DNA of 64,000 nucleotides from contig NZ_JAUNTW010000003.1 in assembly GCF_030538495.1 (NCBI RefSeq), positions 1 to 64,000 on the forward strand. Reading direction: 5' to 3'. The notes beneath the pieces were generated by a model. That model made no database searches, had not been told where the DNA came from, and was given only the letters and a program-made list of their open reading frames with translations. Shown one piece after another: positions 20,985 through 28,697 of the stretch (within the stretch, counting starts at the first letter, position 1; every line of letters begins with the position of its first letter). The position numbers were made by a program, and so were the translations under genes. This stretch comes from Paracoccus sp. (in: a-proteobacteria). GTDB taxonomy: Bacteria > Pseudomonadota > Alphaproteobacteria > Rhodobacterales > Rhodobacteraceae.

Positions 20985-21784
20985 CCCGACCGCAGCCACC
21001 GCCACGCCAACAGCAAAACCGCGGCCACGACCAAGACCGACACGATCAGCCCGCGTTCGGGGGGGCTGTCGCTGACGCCGGTCACGCCATAACGCGCGCC
21101 GTCGATCAGATAGAAGATCGGGTTCCAATGCGACAGCGTGTTGAACGGCTCCGGCAGGGCCTGCACCGAATAAAAGGTGCCGGACAGGAACGACAGCGGC
21201 GTGACGATGAAATTGGTGATCGCCGCCATCTGGTCGAATTTCTGCGCCATGATCCCGGCCAAAATCCCCAAAGCCCCCATCATAAGCGCCGCCAACAGAA
21301 TGAATGTCAGCGCCCAGACCGGATGCGCAATCCCGCGCCCGGTCACGATCACCATGCCCACGCCGATCACGACCGCGACCAGCCCGGCACGCGCGACCGC
21401 GCCGGTCAGATAGCCGGCCAACAGCTCACCCGCCGACAAAGGCGGCATCAGCGTGTCCACGATATTGCCCTGCACCTTGGCGGCCACGATGCTGGATGAT
21501 GTGTTCGCGAATGCGTTCTGAATGACCGTCATCATCAGGATCCCCGGCCCCAGAAACACCAGATAAGGCAGGCCCATCACCTGCCCCCGCCCCTGCCCCA
21601 AAGCCAGGGCAAAGATCAGCACAAACAGCCCCGCCGTCATCAGCGGCGCAAAGATTGTTTGCTGCCACACGGCCATAAAGCGCATCACCTCGCGCCCCGC
21701 CAGCGTTTGCAGGCCCAGCCAGTTGACGCGGCCAAATCGGCGAACGCCCGGTTGCGGCGAGGTGGTCAAATTCGGCTGACGCAT
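20966..21784 (-). CDS. ABC-2 type transporter permease without adjacent ATPase
   Basis: 272 residues from ATG 21784 (MRQPNLTTSPQPGVRRF). The ABC2_membrane layout is clear: a cytoplasmic N-terminus, six helices and the GILMMTVIQNAFANTSSSIV and PLSFLSGTFYSVQALP motifs known from YadH/NodJ-type permeases. A partner ATPase would be expected next door but none is encoded nearby, so it must pair in trans. A longer in-frame reading to 22642 is excluded because it crosses gcrA. Confidence 0.85.
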   Translation of the reverse strand: MRQPNLTTSPQPGVRRFGRVNWLGLQTLAGREVMRFMAVWQQTIFAPLMTAGLFVLIFALALGQGRGQVMGLPYLVFLGPGILMMTVIQNAFANTSSSIVAAKVQGNIVDTLMPPLSAGELLAGYLTGAVARAGLVAVVIGVGMVIVTGRGIAHPVWALTFILLAALMMGALGILAGIMAQKFDQMAAITNFIVTPLSFLSGTFYSVQALPEPFNTLSHWNPIFYLIDGARYGVTGVSDSPPERGLIVSVLVVAAVLLLAWRWLRSGYRLKP

Positions 21785-21901
21785 AGCTGGCGGTCCTTGA
21801 ATTATGATGCGGCGACGGGTAAATCCGGGTATCCCGTATGTGACGGGTGAAATCACAGGTTTCAAGATGGACGGCAGGGCGACCTGCCCGGAAAGGCTGC
21901 C

Positions 21902-22522
21902 ATGTCGTGGACGGATGAACGGGTCGAGACGCTGAAACGCATGTGGGCCGAAGGACAATCGGCCAGTGCCATTGCCAAGGAATTGGGCGGCGTGACGCGC
22001 AATGCCGTGATCGGCAAGGTGCATCGTCTGGGCCTGTCGAACCGCAACGACGACGCGGCGCCTGCGCCTGCGGCACCCGAACCCGCGCCCGCACCGGCCC
22101 CCGCGCCGGAAAAAAAGGCGGAAAAAAAACCCGCGCCCCAGCCTGTGCCAGAACCGGAGCCCCAACCCCAGCCGGAACCGCAGGCGGACCCCGAACCCGA
22201 AGAGGAACCCGCGCCCCAGCCGGTCTTTACCCCCGCGCTGCGCCGCCCGATTGTTCCGGCGGGCCAGCCCTTGCCGCCGCAGCCATCCGCCAACGAAATC
22301 AGCCCCGAAACGCTGGCGACCGCGCGCGAAGTTGAAAAACGGTCCCGCAAGCTGTCGCTGATGGAGCTGACGGAACGCACCTGCAAATGGCCCATCGGCG
22401 ACCCCGCTACCGATAAATTCTGGTTCTGCGGTCTGCCCAGCCAGCCCGGCAAACCTTATTGCGAAACGCATGTCAGCGTGGCGTTCCAACCCATGAGCAG
22501 CCGCCGCGACCGTCGCCGGTGA
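21902..22522 (+). CDS. gcrA: GcrA cell-cycle regulator
   Basis: 206 residues. The N-terminal helix-turn-helix MSWTDERVETLKRMW..SASAIAKELGGVTRNAVIGKVHRLGL is diagnostic of GcrA. A central Pro/Glu/Ala-rich linker (about residues 55-110) follows, and the C-terminal sigma70-interacting domain has the WPIGDP..FWFCGLP..PYC Cys/Trp motif. GcrA activates promoters carrying CcrM-methylated GANTC sites with sigma70. Divergent from the ABC permease (117 bp). Confidence 0.95.
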   Translation: MSWTDERVETLKRMWAEGQSASAIAKELGGVTRNAVIGKVHRLGLSNRNDDAAPAPAAPEPAPAPAPAPEKKAEKKPAPQPVPEPEPQPQPEPQADPEPEEEPAPQPVFTPALRRPIVPAGQPLPPQPSANEISPETLATAREVEKRSRKLSLMELTERTCKWPIGDPATDKFWFCGLPSQPGKPYCETHVSVAFQPMSSRRDRRR

Positions 22523-22926
22523 GGCATGTTCTGCCGCGCCTGCGCTGACTTGCTCAGGCGCGGGCTGAGCGGCAAACGTGCCAGCGTCACGCGCAAACCT
22601 CGGCCAGCCCTTATATGCGGAGCATCTCTGCGTGGGTATCACGACGCGAAATATCCAACGTCACCACGCCGCACCCCCTGCCGGAATCCAAGCACCGCGC
22701 GATAAGCGTCGCCCGCCGCGGGGCCAAAGCGTGATCTGATGACACGGCGATATTCAGGTGTCACGAACGATCACGCCGCGAATGTCGGCCCCCGCCACCA
22801 CACGGACGAATCAGATAAAGGGCGCAGCGCGGCAGAGGGGCGGGAACGCCTCATATGCGCATAGTTTTATCGCATCATGTGGACCCCGAAATGCCCCGCC
22901 CCCTTCTGGACCATCCGAAACACCCC
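22523..22926. other. Gap after gcrA: hairpin and decayed repeat, no gene
   Basis: CCGCGCCTG/CAGGCGCGG near 22533-22565 forms a 9-bp stem that may end gcrA. CGGCAAACGT (22570) and AAACCTCG (22595) match the pair at 17876/17901 with identical 15-bp spacing, suggesting a shared decayed element. I see no convincing coding sequence. Confidence 0.4.
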
Positions 22927-22957
22927 TTGACTTAGAGCGCGCTCGAACCCCCATCAT
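22927..22957 (+). promoter_or_regulatory. MerR-type promoter/operator
   Basis: TTGACT (22927-22932) and CATCAT (22952-22957) are separated by 19 bp, the over-long spacer typical of MerR-controlled promoters. The spacer contains a near-perfect dyad, TTAGAGCGCGCTCGAA (22932-22947). It lies 29 bp before the merR-like gene, implying autoregulation and control of the gene behind it. Confidence 0.75.
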
Positions 22958-22985
22958 ACCGGGCGTCTGATACGAAAGGGACGCC

Positions 22986-23399
22986 ATGAAGATCGCCGAA
23001 CTGGCCCGACGCAGCGGCCTGACGCCTTACACGATCCGGTATTACGAACGCATCGGCTTAATGCCGATTGCGAACCGAGACGGGGCGGGGCATCGGGATT
23101 ACGGCCCCGACGCGCTGCGATGGGTGACGTTCATCGGTCACATGAAATCTGCGGGAATGTCGATCTCGGACATGCTGCGCTATGCCGCGCTGCGCGTTCG
23201 GGGCGAAACGACCGGCCCCGAACGCGCCGCCATGTTGCGACAGAGACGCGACACCGTGGCCGCGCGCATCGCGGAATTGCAGGGGGTTCTGGACGTTTTG
23301 GACAGCAAAATCGCTGGCTATGACACAGAAGGAACGCCCCATGACCACCGACACCGAAACCCGGATGCAGCGCGGCGCGCGGCTGCTGAACACCATTGA
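22986..23399 (+). CDS. MerR-family transcriptional regulator
   Basis: 137 residues. N-terminal winged helix MKIAELARRSGLTPYTIRYYERIGLMP is classic MerR; a coiled-coil dimerisation helix follows (about residues 80-117). No conserved cysteines of metal sensors are seen, so it resembles the redox/aldehyde or multidrug MerR groups. The C-terminal 20 residues (GTPHDHRHRNPDAAR) are read through the start of the next gene (59-bp overlap) and look non-native. AAAGGG site before ATG 22986. Confidence 0.88.
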   Translation: MKIAELARRSGLTPYTIRYYERIGLMPIANRDGAGHRDYGPDALRWVTFIGHMKSAGMSISDMLRYAALRVRGETTGPERAAMLRQRRDTVAARIAELQGVLDVLDSKIAGYDTEGTPHDHRHRNPDAARRAAAEHH

Positions 23400-23679
23400 C
23401 GGCAGCGCCGGGCAAAACGTCATCGACGCGCTGTCGGACATCGCGCCCGATATGGCGCGCTATATCCACGAATTCACGTTCGGCGATATTTACGCTCGCC
23501 CCGGCCTGTCCCTGCGCGACCGCCAAATCGCCACCATTGCCGCGCTGACCGCCATGGGAACCGCCACGCCGCAACTGCGCGTGCATATTCAGGCGGGGCT
23601 GAATGTCGGCCTGACCCGCGATGAAATCACCGAGGTGATGATCCAGATGGCCGTCTATGCCGGTTTCCGGCGGCGCTGA
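23341..23679 (+). CDS. Carboxymuconolactone-decarboxylase-like protein with frameshifted 3' end
   Basis: 112 residues from ATG 23341 (MTTDTETRMQRGARLL), preceded by GAAGGAACG. The CMD/AhpD-like domain is recognised from LSLRDRQIATIAALTAMG and IQAGLNVGLTRDEITEVMIQMAVYAGF. The family normally continues GFPAALNGL; here the frame reads GFRRR and stops. One missing T near 23664-23666 explains this: in the next frame PAALNGLFTAKQVFDGNG runs to a stop at 23721-23723. So it is either a real truncation or a sequencing error. The CxxC pair of AhpD is absent. Likely target of the MerR protein upstream. Confidence 0.8.
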   Translation: MTTDTETRMQRGARLLNTIDGSAGQNVIDALSDIAPDMARYIHEFTFGDIYARPGLSLRDRQIATIAALTAMGTATPQLRVHIQAGLNVGLTRDEITEVMIQMAVYAGFRRR

Positions 23680-23780
23680 ACGGGCTGTTTACCGCAAAGC
23701 AGGTGTTTGACGGCAACGGGTGACACTTTTCTTTGCGCGTCATCGGGCGTAAGGAAACGCCAACACCAAAAGGACGCGAC

Positions 23781-25490
23781 ATGGCCCGGCATCTGATTAC
23801 CTCGGCGATCCCCTATATCAATGGCATCAAACATTTGGGCAATCTGGTGGGCAGCCAACTGCCCGCCGATCTGTATGCCCGTTACCTGCGCGCGCGCGGC
23901 GATGAAGTGATGTTTATCTGCGCCACCGACGAACACGGCACTCCGGCTGAATTGGCGGCGGCCAAGACGGGCGAGGCTGTGGCCGATTACTGCGCCCGGA
24001 TGCACGCCACGCAGGCGGAGCTGGCGCAGGGGTTTGGGCTGTCCTTTGACCATTACGGGCGGTCGTCAAGCCCGCAAAACCACCGTCTGACCCAGCATTT
24101 CGCGGGCCGTCTGGCGGATGCCGGCCTGATCCGAGAGGTCGCGGAACAACAGGTGTATTCCCACGCCGACAACCGTTTCCTGCCCGACCGCTATATCGAA
24201 GGCACCTGCCCCAATTGCGGTTACGACAAAGCGCGCGGCGATCAATGCGAAAACTGCACGAAACAGTTGGACCCCACCGATCTGATCAACCCCCGCAGCG
24301 CGATCAGCGGCAGCACCGATCTTGAGGTGCGCGACACCAAACATCTGTATCTGCGTCAATCCGCCCTGCGCGACCAACTGGCCGAATGGATCGACAGCAA
24401 AACCGACTGGCCGATTCTGACGACATCCATTGCAAAGAAATGGCTGAATGACGGCGACGGCTTGCAGGATCGCGGCATCACCCGCGATCTGGATTGGGGC
24501 ATCCCGGTGAAACGCGGCGACCAGGACTGGCCGGGGATGGAGGGCAAGGTCTTTTACGTCTGGTTCGACGCCCCCATCGAATACATCGCCGGAACCGCCG
24601 AATGGGCCGACGCGAATGGCGGCGATTGGGAACGCTGGTGGCGCACGGATAAGGGCGCGGATGACGTGACCTATACGCAGTTCATGGGCAAAGATAACGT
24701 GCCGTTCCACACGCTGTCCTTTCCGGCCACGATCATCGGGTCGGGCGAGCCGTGGAAGCTGGTCGATTACATCAAATCGTTCAATTACCTGACCTATGAC
24801 GGCGGGCAATTCAGCACCTCGCAGGGGCGCGGCGTGTTCATGGATCACGCATTGGACATTCTGCCCGCCGATTACTGGCGGTGGTGGCTGCTGTCCCATG
24901 CCCCCGAATCGGGCGACAGCGAATTTACCTGGGACAATTTCCAGCAATCCGTGAACAAGGATCTGGCCGATGTGCTGGGGAACTTTGTCAGCCGGATCAC
25001 GAAATTCTGCCGGTCGAAATTCGGCGAGGTGATCCCCGAAGGCGGCAGCTATGGCCCCGCGGAAACCGCGCTGATCGACGCGCTGACCGCCCGCATCCGC
25101 GCCTATGAAACCCATATGTCCGCGATCGAGGTGCGCAAAGCCGCATCCGAATTGCGCGCCATCTGGGTCTTGGGCAACGAATATCTGCAAAGCGCGGCGC
25201 CGTGGACGGTGTTCAAAACCGACCCGGAAACGGCGGCGATGCAGGTGCGGCTGGGGCTGAACCTGATCCGGGTTTATGCGGTGCTGTCGGCCCCGTTCAT
25301 CCCCTTCACATCGCGCGCGATGCTGGATGCGATGCAGACCACGGATGACGCATGGCCGGGTGACGTGTCGCAGGCGCTGACCGCCCTGCCCGCAGGCCAC
25401 GCCTTTACCGTGCCGGATGTGCTGTTTGCGAAAATCACCGACGAACAGCGCGATGACTGGGCGGAACGGTTCAAGGGTGTGCGGACCTGA
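23781..25490 (+). CDS. metG: Methionyl-tRNA synthetase
   Basis: 569 residues from ATG 23781 ([21 protein letters not shown]). HIGH-type motif HLGN at residues 18-21, a zinc knuckle C-x2-C-x9-C-x2-C ([19 protein letters not shown]), and the KMSKS position read as [12 protein letters not shown], as in archaeal/eukaryal-like MetRS forms that also occur in Rhodobacterales. No C-terminal tRNA-binding (EMAP) domain is present. Charges initiator and elongator tRNA-Met. Confidence 0.94.
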   Translation: MARHLITSAIPYINGIKHLGNLVGSQLPADLYARYLRARGDEVMFICATDEHGTPAELAAAKTGEAVADYCARMHATQAELAQGFGLSFDHYGRSSSPQNHRLTQHFAGRLADAGLIREVAEQQVYSHADNRFLPDRYIEGTCPNCGYDKARGDQCENCTKQLDPTDLINPRSAISGSTDLEVRDTKHLYLRQSALRDQLAEWIDSKTDWPILTTSIAKKWLNDGDGLQDRGITRDLDWGIPVKRGDQDWPGMEGKVFYVWFDAPIEYIAGTAEWADANGGDWERWWRTDKGADDVTYTQFMGKDNVPFHTLSFPATIIGSGEPWKLVDYIKSFNYLTYDGGQFSTSQGRGVFMDHALDILPADYWRWWLLSHAPESGDSEFTWDNFQQSVNKDLADVLGNFVSRITKFCRSKFGEVIPEGGSYGPAETALIDALTARIRAYETHMSAIEVRKAASELRAIWVLGNEYLQSAAPWTVFKTDPETAAMQVRLGLNLIRVYAVLSAPFIPFTSRAMLDAMQTTDDAWPGDVSQALTALPAGHAFTVPDVLFAKITDEQRDDWAERFKGVRT

Positions 25491-25583
25491 CGCCCTACGC
25501 CCTGACGCAAAACGACCCGCGCGGCACTGGACCTTTGCCGCGTGATGGGGCCTTATGGGCGCATCACAACCCAGAGGAACGAC

Positions 25584-26507
25584 ATGACCCACTGCATCCT
25601 GATCGGCGCCCCCGTGGACGAAGGCCAACGTCGCCCCGGCTGTCTGATGGGACCAGCGGCCTATCGCACGGCGGGGCTGGCGGGAACGCTGGCGGCATTG
25701 GGCCATTCGGTCGATGATCGCGGCGATGTCACGCCCGACGCGCCCGGCCAGGAAACCTGCGCCAATCCGGCGGTGCATCACCTGCCCGAAACGATCCAAT
25801 GGACCCGCGCCCTGCACGCGGCGACCGAATCAGCCCTGCCGGACGGAATGCCCATCATCATGGGCGGCGATCATTCCATGGCCATGGGAACGCTGTCGGG
25901 CGTTGCTGCCCATGCCGCGCGCATCGGCCGGCCGCAATTCGTGATCTGGCTGGACGCGCACAGCGATTTCCACACGGTCGAAACGACCACATCGGGCAAT
26001 CTGCACGGCACGCCGATGGCCTATGCCAATGGCCGCGCGGGCTTTGACCCGTTCCCGCCCTTCCCCGCGCCGATCCCCGGCGAAAACATCTGCATGTTCG
26101 GGATTCGCAGCGTGGACCCGGCGGAACATGCCGCAATGCAAGAAACCGACATTACCGTCAACGACATGCGCGTGCTGGACGAACAGGGCATCGTCGCCCC
26201 CCTGCGCGATTTCCTTGACCGGGTGCGCGCGGCGAACGGAATGCTGCATGTGTCGCTGGATGTGGACTTTCTCGACCCCTCAATCGCCCCCGCCGTTGGC
26301 ACCACGGTTCCCGGCGGCGCGACGTTCCGCGAAGCGCATCTGGTCATGGAATTGCTGCACGAATCAGAATTGGTCACCAGCCTTGATCTGGTGGAACTGA
26401 ACCCGTTTCTGGACGAACGCGGCCGCACGGCGAAACTGATGGTCGATCTGGTCGGCAGCCTGATGGGCCGCAAAGTGTTTGACCGCCCGACCCGCAGCTT
26501 TAACTGA
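25584..26507 (+). CDS. rocF: Arginase
   Basis: 307 residues from ATG 25584 (MTHCILIGAPVDEGQRRPG). All manganese-ligand motifs of the ureohydrolase family are present: GGDHSMAMG, DAHSDFHT and SLDVDFLDPSIAPAV. It cleaves arginine to ornithine and urea. The VDEGQRRPGCLMGP opening supports arginase rather than agmatinase. A post-stop repeat follows within 10 bp. Confidence 0.93.
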   Translation: MTHCILIGAPVDEGQRRPGCLMGPAAYRTAGLAGTLAALGHSVDDRGDVTPDAPGQETCANPAVHHLPETIQWTRALHAATESALPDGMPIIMGGDHSMAMGTLSGVAAHAARIGRPQFVIWLDAHSDFHTVETTTSGNLHGTPMAYANGRAGFDPFPPFPAPIPGENICMFGIRSVDPAEHAAMQETDITVNDMRVLDEQGIVAPLRDFLDRVRAANGMLHVSLDVDFLDPSIAPAVGTTVPGGATFREAHLVMELLHESELVTSLDLVELNPFLDERGRTAKLMVDLVGSLMGRKVFDRPTRSFN

Positions 26508-26513
26508 TCGCAC

Positions 26514-26570
26514 GATCTTCTGTGCCTAAATATCCTCTGGGGGTCCGGGGTGCGAAGCGCCCCCGGCCTC
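26514..26570 (+). repeat. Post-stop dispersed repeat, copy 2
   Basis: GATCTTCTGTGCCTAAATAT, then CCTCTGGGGGTCCGGGG, loop, CGCCCCCGG. Starts 6 bp after the arginase stop, same orientation. The 3' half folds into a GC hairpin. Closest relative is the copy at 59042-59097. Confidence 0.75.
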
Positions 26571-26635
26571 ACCCCCCGCGCAACGTCATTTTCTTGTCGC
26601 ATCCCCGGAAACAATGTGGCAGAACACGCGGCAAT

Positions 26636-26930
26636 GCGGACGTGGCGAAATCGGTAGACGCAGCAGACTTAGATTGTTGAGTGCTTGCCGGGAAACCGGC
26701 GATGCAGAACCGCTCAAATTCGGGGAAAGCTCTGGGGGAACCCGTGCCAATCCCGAGCCAAGCCCGGAAACGGGAAGGTGTAGAGACTAGACGGGCGGCG
26801 CCTAAGGCCAAGGCTAGGGCGAAGGGATAGTCCAGACCACGAACGCCATCCGGCGGCGGCGAAAGCCGAAGTGGTATGAAAATCTGTTTTCCGTATGGAA
26901 GTGCGGGTTCAAGTCCCGCCGTCCGCACCA
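26636..26930 (+). tRNA. tRNA-Leu(UAA), interrupted by a group I intron, CCA encoded
   Basis: Acceptor GCGGACG (26636-26642) pairs with CGTCCGC (26920-26926), followed by A and encoded CCA. D-arm GCG/CGC (26645-26661), anticodon stem GCAGA (26663-26667) with TCTGT (26883-26887), long variable arm TTCC/GGAA, T-arm GCGGG-TTCAAGT-CCCGC. The loop reads C-U-U | A-A-A-A once 26671-26878 is removed, giving anticodon UAA with the intron between U34 and A35. This is the position used by cyanobacterial and plastid trnL introns. Class-II structure and discriminator A fit leucine. Confidence 0.95.
26671..26878 (+). ncRNA. Group I intron (IC3-like) in tRNA-Leu
   Basis: 208 nt, no open frame inside. P1 forms between exon ACUU and intron GAGU (26680-26683) with the required U-G wobble at the 5' splice site; the intron ends in G (26878). 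P2-like hairpin GCCGG-GAAA-CCGGC follows. Conserved catalytic-core strings are seen in order: CTCAAATTCGGGGAAAGC, CAATCCCGAGCCAAG, AAGGTGTAGAGACTAGACGG and AAGGGATAGTCCA. These match the P/Q/R/S elements of cyanobacterial trnL introns as I remember them. Expected to self-splice. Confidence 0.93.
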
Positions 26931-26936
26931 AAAAAA

Positions 26937-26969
26937 CCCGGCACCGTTCACACGGGCCGGGGATTTTTT
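26937..26969 (+). terminator. tRNA-Leu terminator
   Basis: CCCGGC-A-CCGT, loop TCAC, ACGG-GCCGGG, then GGATTTTTTC: a strong intrinsic terminator 6 bp after the CCA. Confidence 0.9.
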
Positions 26970-26998
26970 CATTCTCGCCATGCTTCGTCACGCCGCGA

Positions 26999-27562
26999 TT
27001 ATTCGTCGTCGTGACCGTGATGGTCGTGATGGTCGCGCGGGGGGCGCCCGATAATGTCACGCAGCGCGTCCAGTTCGATGAAGTTATCGGCCTGACGGCG
27101 CAGATCGTCCGAAATCATCGGCGGCTGGCTGCGGATGGTGGACACCACCGACACGCGCACGCCCTGGCGCTGCAACGCCTCGATCAGAGGGCGGAAATCG
27201 CCGTCGCCGGAAAACAACACGACATGATCCAGACGCGGCGCCAATTCCATGGCCGTGACGGCCAGTTCGATGTCCATATTGCCTTTGACCTTACGCCGGC
27301 CCATGGCATCGGTGTATTCGCGCGCGGCCTTGGTCACCACGCAATAACCGTTATAATGCAGCCAGTCGACCAGCGGACGGATGGGGGAATAGTCTTCGCC
27401 CTCGATCAGTGCGGTATAATAATAGGCGCGCATCAGCTTGCCCCGACGGTCAAATTCCTGCCGCAACAGCTTGTAATCAATATCAAAGCCTAACGCTCGT
27501 GCCGCTGCATGTAGATTGGCCCCATCAATAAAGATGGCAAGCCGATCGTCTTTATAGAACAT
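26999..27562 (-). CDS. NYN-domain (LabA/DUF88-type) putative RNase
   Basis: 187 residues from ATG 27562 (MFYKDDRLAIFIDGANL); a second ATG directly upstream at 27565 and a longer frame to 27625 also exist. NYN/PIN-like active-site acidic residues are visible: FIDGANLH, NMDIELAVTAME and FSGDGDFRPL. The family is thought to cleave RNA, but the substrate here is unknown. The C-terminus is His/Asp-rich (PPRDHHDHHGHDDE), which could bind metal. Divergent from folK (95 bp); converges on the tRNA-Leu terminator. Confidence 0.88.
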   Translation of the reverse strand: MFYKDDRLAIFIDGANLHAAARALGFDIDYKLLRQEFDRRGKLMRAYYYTALIEGEDYSPIRPLVDWLHYNGYCVVTKAAREYTDAMGRRKVKGNMDIELAVTAMELAPRLDHVVLFSGDGDFRPLIEALQRQGVRVSVVSTIRSQPPMISDDLRRQADNFIELDALRDIIGRPPRDHHDHHGHDDE

Positions 27563-27657
27563 CATTATTGCCTTTGCAGAAAGGATCATCCAACCAGAGA
27601 CAGCAGCCACACCGGCACGCCGCAATCTGGCTTTTTTTGTATCTTAGGGATCGCACC

Positions 27658-28242
27658 ATGCGTAACCTGTCTTTTGGTCTTGTTGCGCTGGGGTGCAACC
27701 TTGCATCTGGCGCGACCAGCTTGTCCGCAACCCTGCGCCAAGCATTGCACGTCATGCAAGACCCGAATGACGTGACGATCACCGCAATCAGCCGGTTTTG
27801 GCGGACACCCGCCTATCCTGCGGGGGCCGGGCCTGATTTTGTGAATGCCGCCATAGCTCTGAAAACACAGCTTTCCGCCGACGATTTTTTAGCACGGCTG
27901 CATGGGATCGAATCCGATGCGGGCCGCGATCGCAGCGCGGGCCGGTGGGCGTCAAGGGTTCTGGATCTGGATTTGATTGCCTTTGATGATGTGGTCTTGC
28001 CAGACGCGGCGACACAGCGCGATTGGGTCAACCTGCCCGCCGCCCAGCAGGCGCAGATCGCGCCCGACCGCCTGATCCTGCCCCATCCGCGGATGCAGGA
28101 TCGCGGCTTTGTTCTGGCGCCTCTGGCCGATATTGCGCCCGATTGGCGTCATCCGGTCACCGGGCGCAGCGTGGCGCAGATGCTGGCCGATCTGCCGCCG
28201 GGTTCGCTGGACGGGATAGAGCCGCTGCGGGATTGTTCTTGA
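27658..28242 (+). CDS. folK: FolK, HPPK of folate synthesis
   Basis: 194 residues from ATG 27658 (MRNLSFGLVALGCNLAS). HPPK signatures: GPDFVNAAIAL, RWASRVLDLDLIAFDD and LPHPRMQDRGFVLAPLADI. It transfers pyrophosphate from ATP to 6-hydroxymethyl-dihydropterin. No folB/folP neighbours, so the gene stands apart from other folate genes. The rpoZ promoter lies over its stop codon. Confidence 0.93.
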   Translation: MRNLSFGLVALGCNLASGATSLSATLRQALHVMQDPNDVTITAISRFWRTPAYPAGAGPDFVNAAIALKTQLSADDFLARLHGIESDAGRDRSAGRWASRVLDLDLIAFDDVVLPDAATQRDWVNLPAAQQAQIAPDRLILPHPRMQDRGFVLAPLADIAPDWRHPVTGRSVAQMLADLPPGSLDGIEPLRDCS

Positions 28243-28268
28243 CAAATCGGGCGGATGCGTTCAATGAT
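28239..28268 (+). promoter_or_regulatory. Sigma70-like promoter for rpoZ-relA
   Basis: TTGACA at 28239-28244, 18-bp spacer, AATGAT at 28263-28268 (4 of 6 match TATAAT). Located 44 bp before the rpoZ start. Confidence 0.6.
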
Positions 28269-28311
28269 TTGCCTTCGCCCGAATACCGATTCGCAATAAC
28301 ACAGGTGATTC

Positions 28312-28665
28312 ATGGCCCGCGTCACGGTCGAAGACTGCGTAGATAAGGTTCCGAACCGTTTTGATCTGGTGATGCTTGCATCCCACCGTGCCCGCGAAAT
28401 TGCGTCGGGCAGCCCGCTGACCGTTGATCGTGACAACGATAAAAACGCCGTCGTTGCCCTGCGCGAAATCGCTGAGGAAACGCAGGCCGTTGACGATCTG
28501 CGCGAACGGATGATCGAAAACAACCAAACCCAGATTGAGGTGGACGAACCCGAAGATGACGCAATGGCGTTGCTGTTGGGTGCCGAAATCGACCGTCCGA
28601 AACCGGCCGACGAAGAATCCGAAGAACGGATGCTGCGCATGATGCTGGAAGCTGGCCAGCGGTAA
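28312..28665 (+). CDS. rpoZ: RNA polymerase omega subunit
   Basis: 117 residues starting [21 protein letters not shown], with the conserved [11 protein letters not shown] and [15 protein letters not shown] segments. Omega helps assemble RNA polymerase and forms part of the ppGpp-binding site 1, so its pairing with relA 32 bp downstream is functional as well as positional. Confidence 0.96.
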   Translation: MARVTVEDCVDKVPNRFDLVMLASHRAREIASGSPLTVDRDNDKNAVVALREIAEETQAVDDLRERMIENNQTQIEVDEPEDDAMALLLGAEIDRPKPADEESEERMLRMMLEAGQR

Positions 28666-28697
28666 GTTACAGATAAACAAGGGGTCTTCGGCATAAC

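Noticed and set aside
24066..25817. 583-residue minus-strand frame
   Set aside because: Antisense to metG and the start of arginase; low-complexity, no motifs.
26876..27493. 205-residue frame beginning in the tRNA-Leu 3' exon
   Set aside because: Overlaps the tRNA and terminator and is then antisense to the NYN gene.
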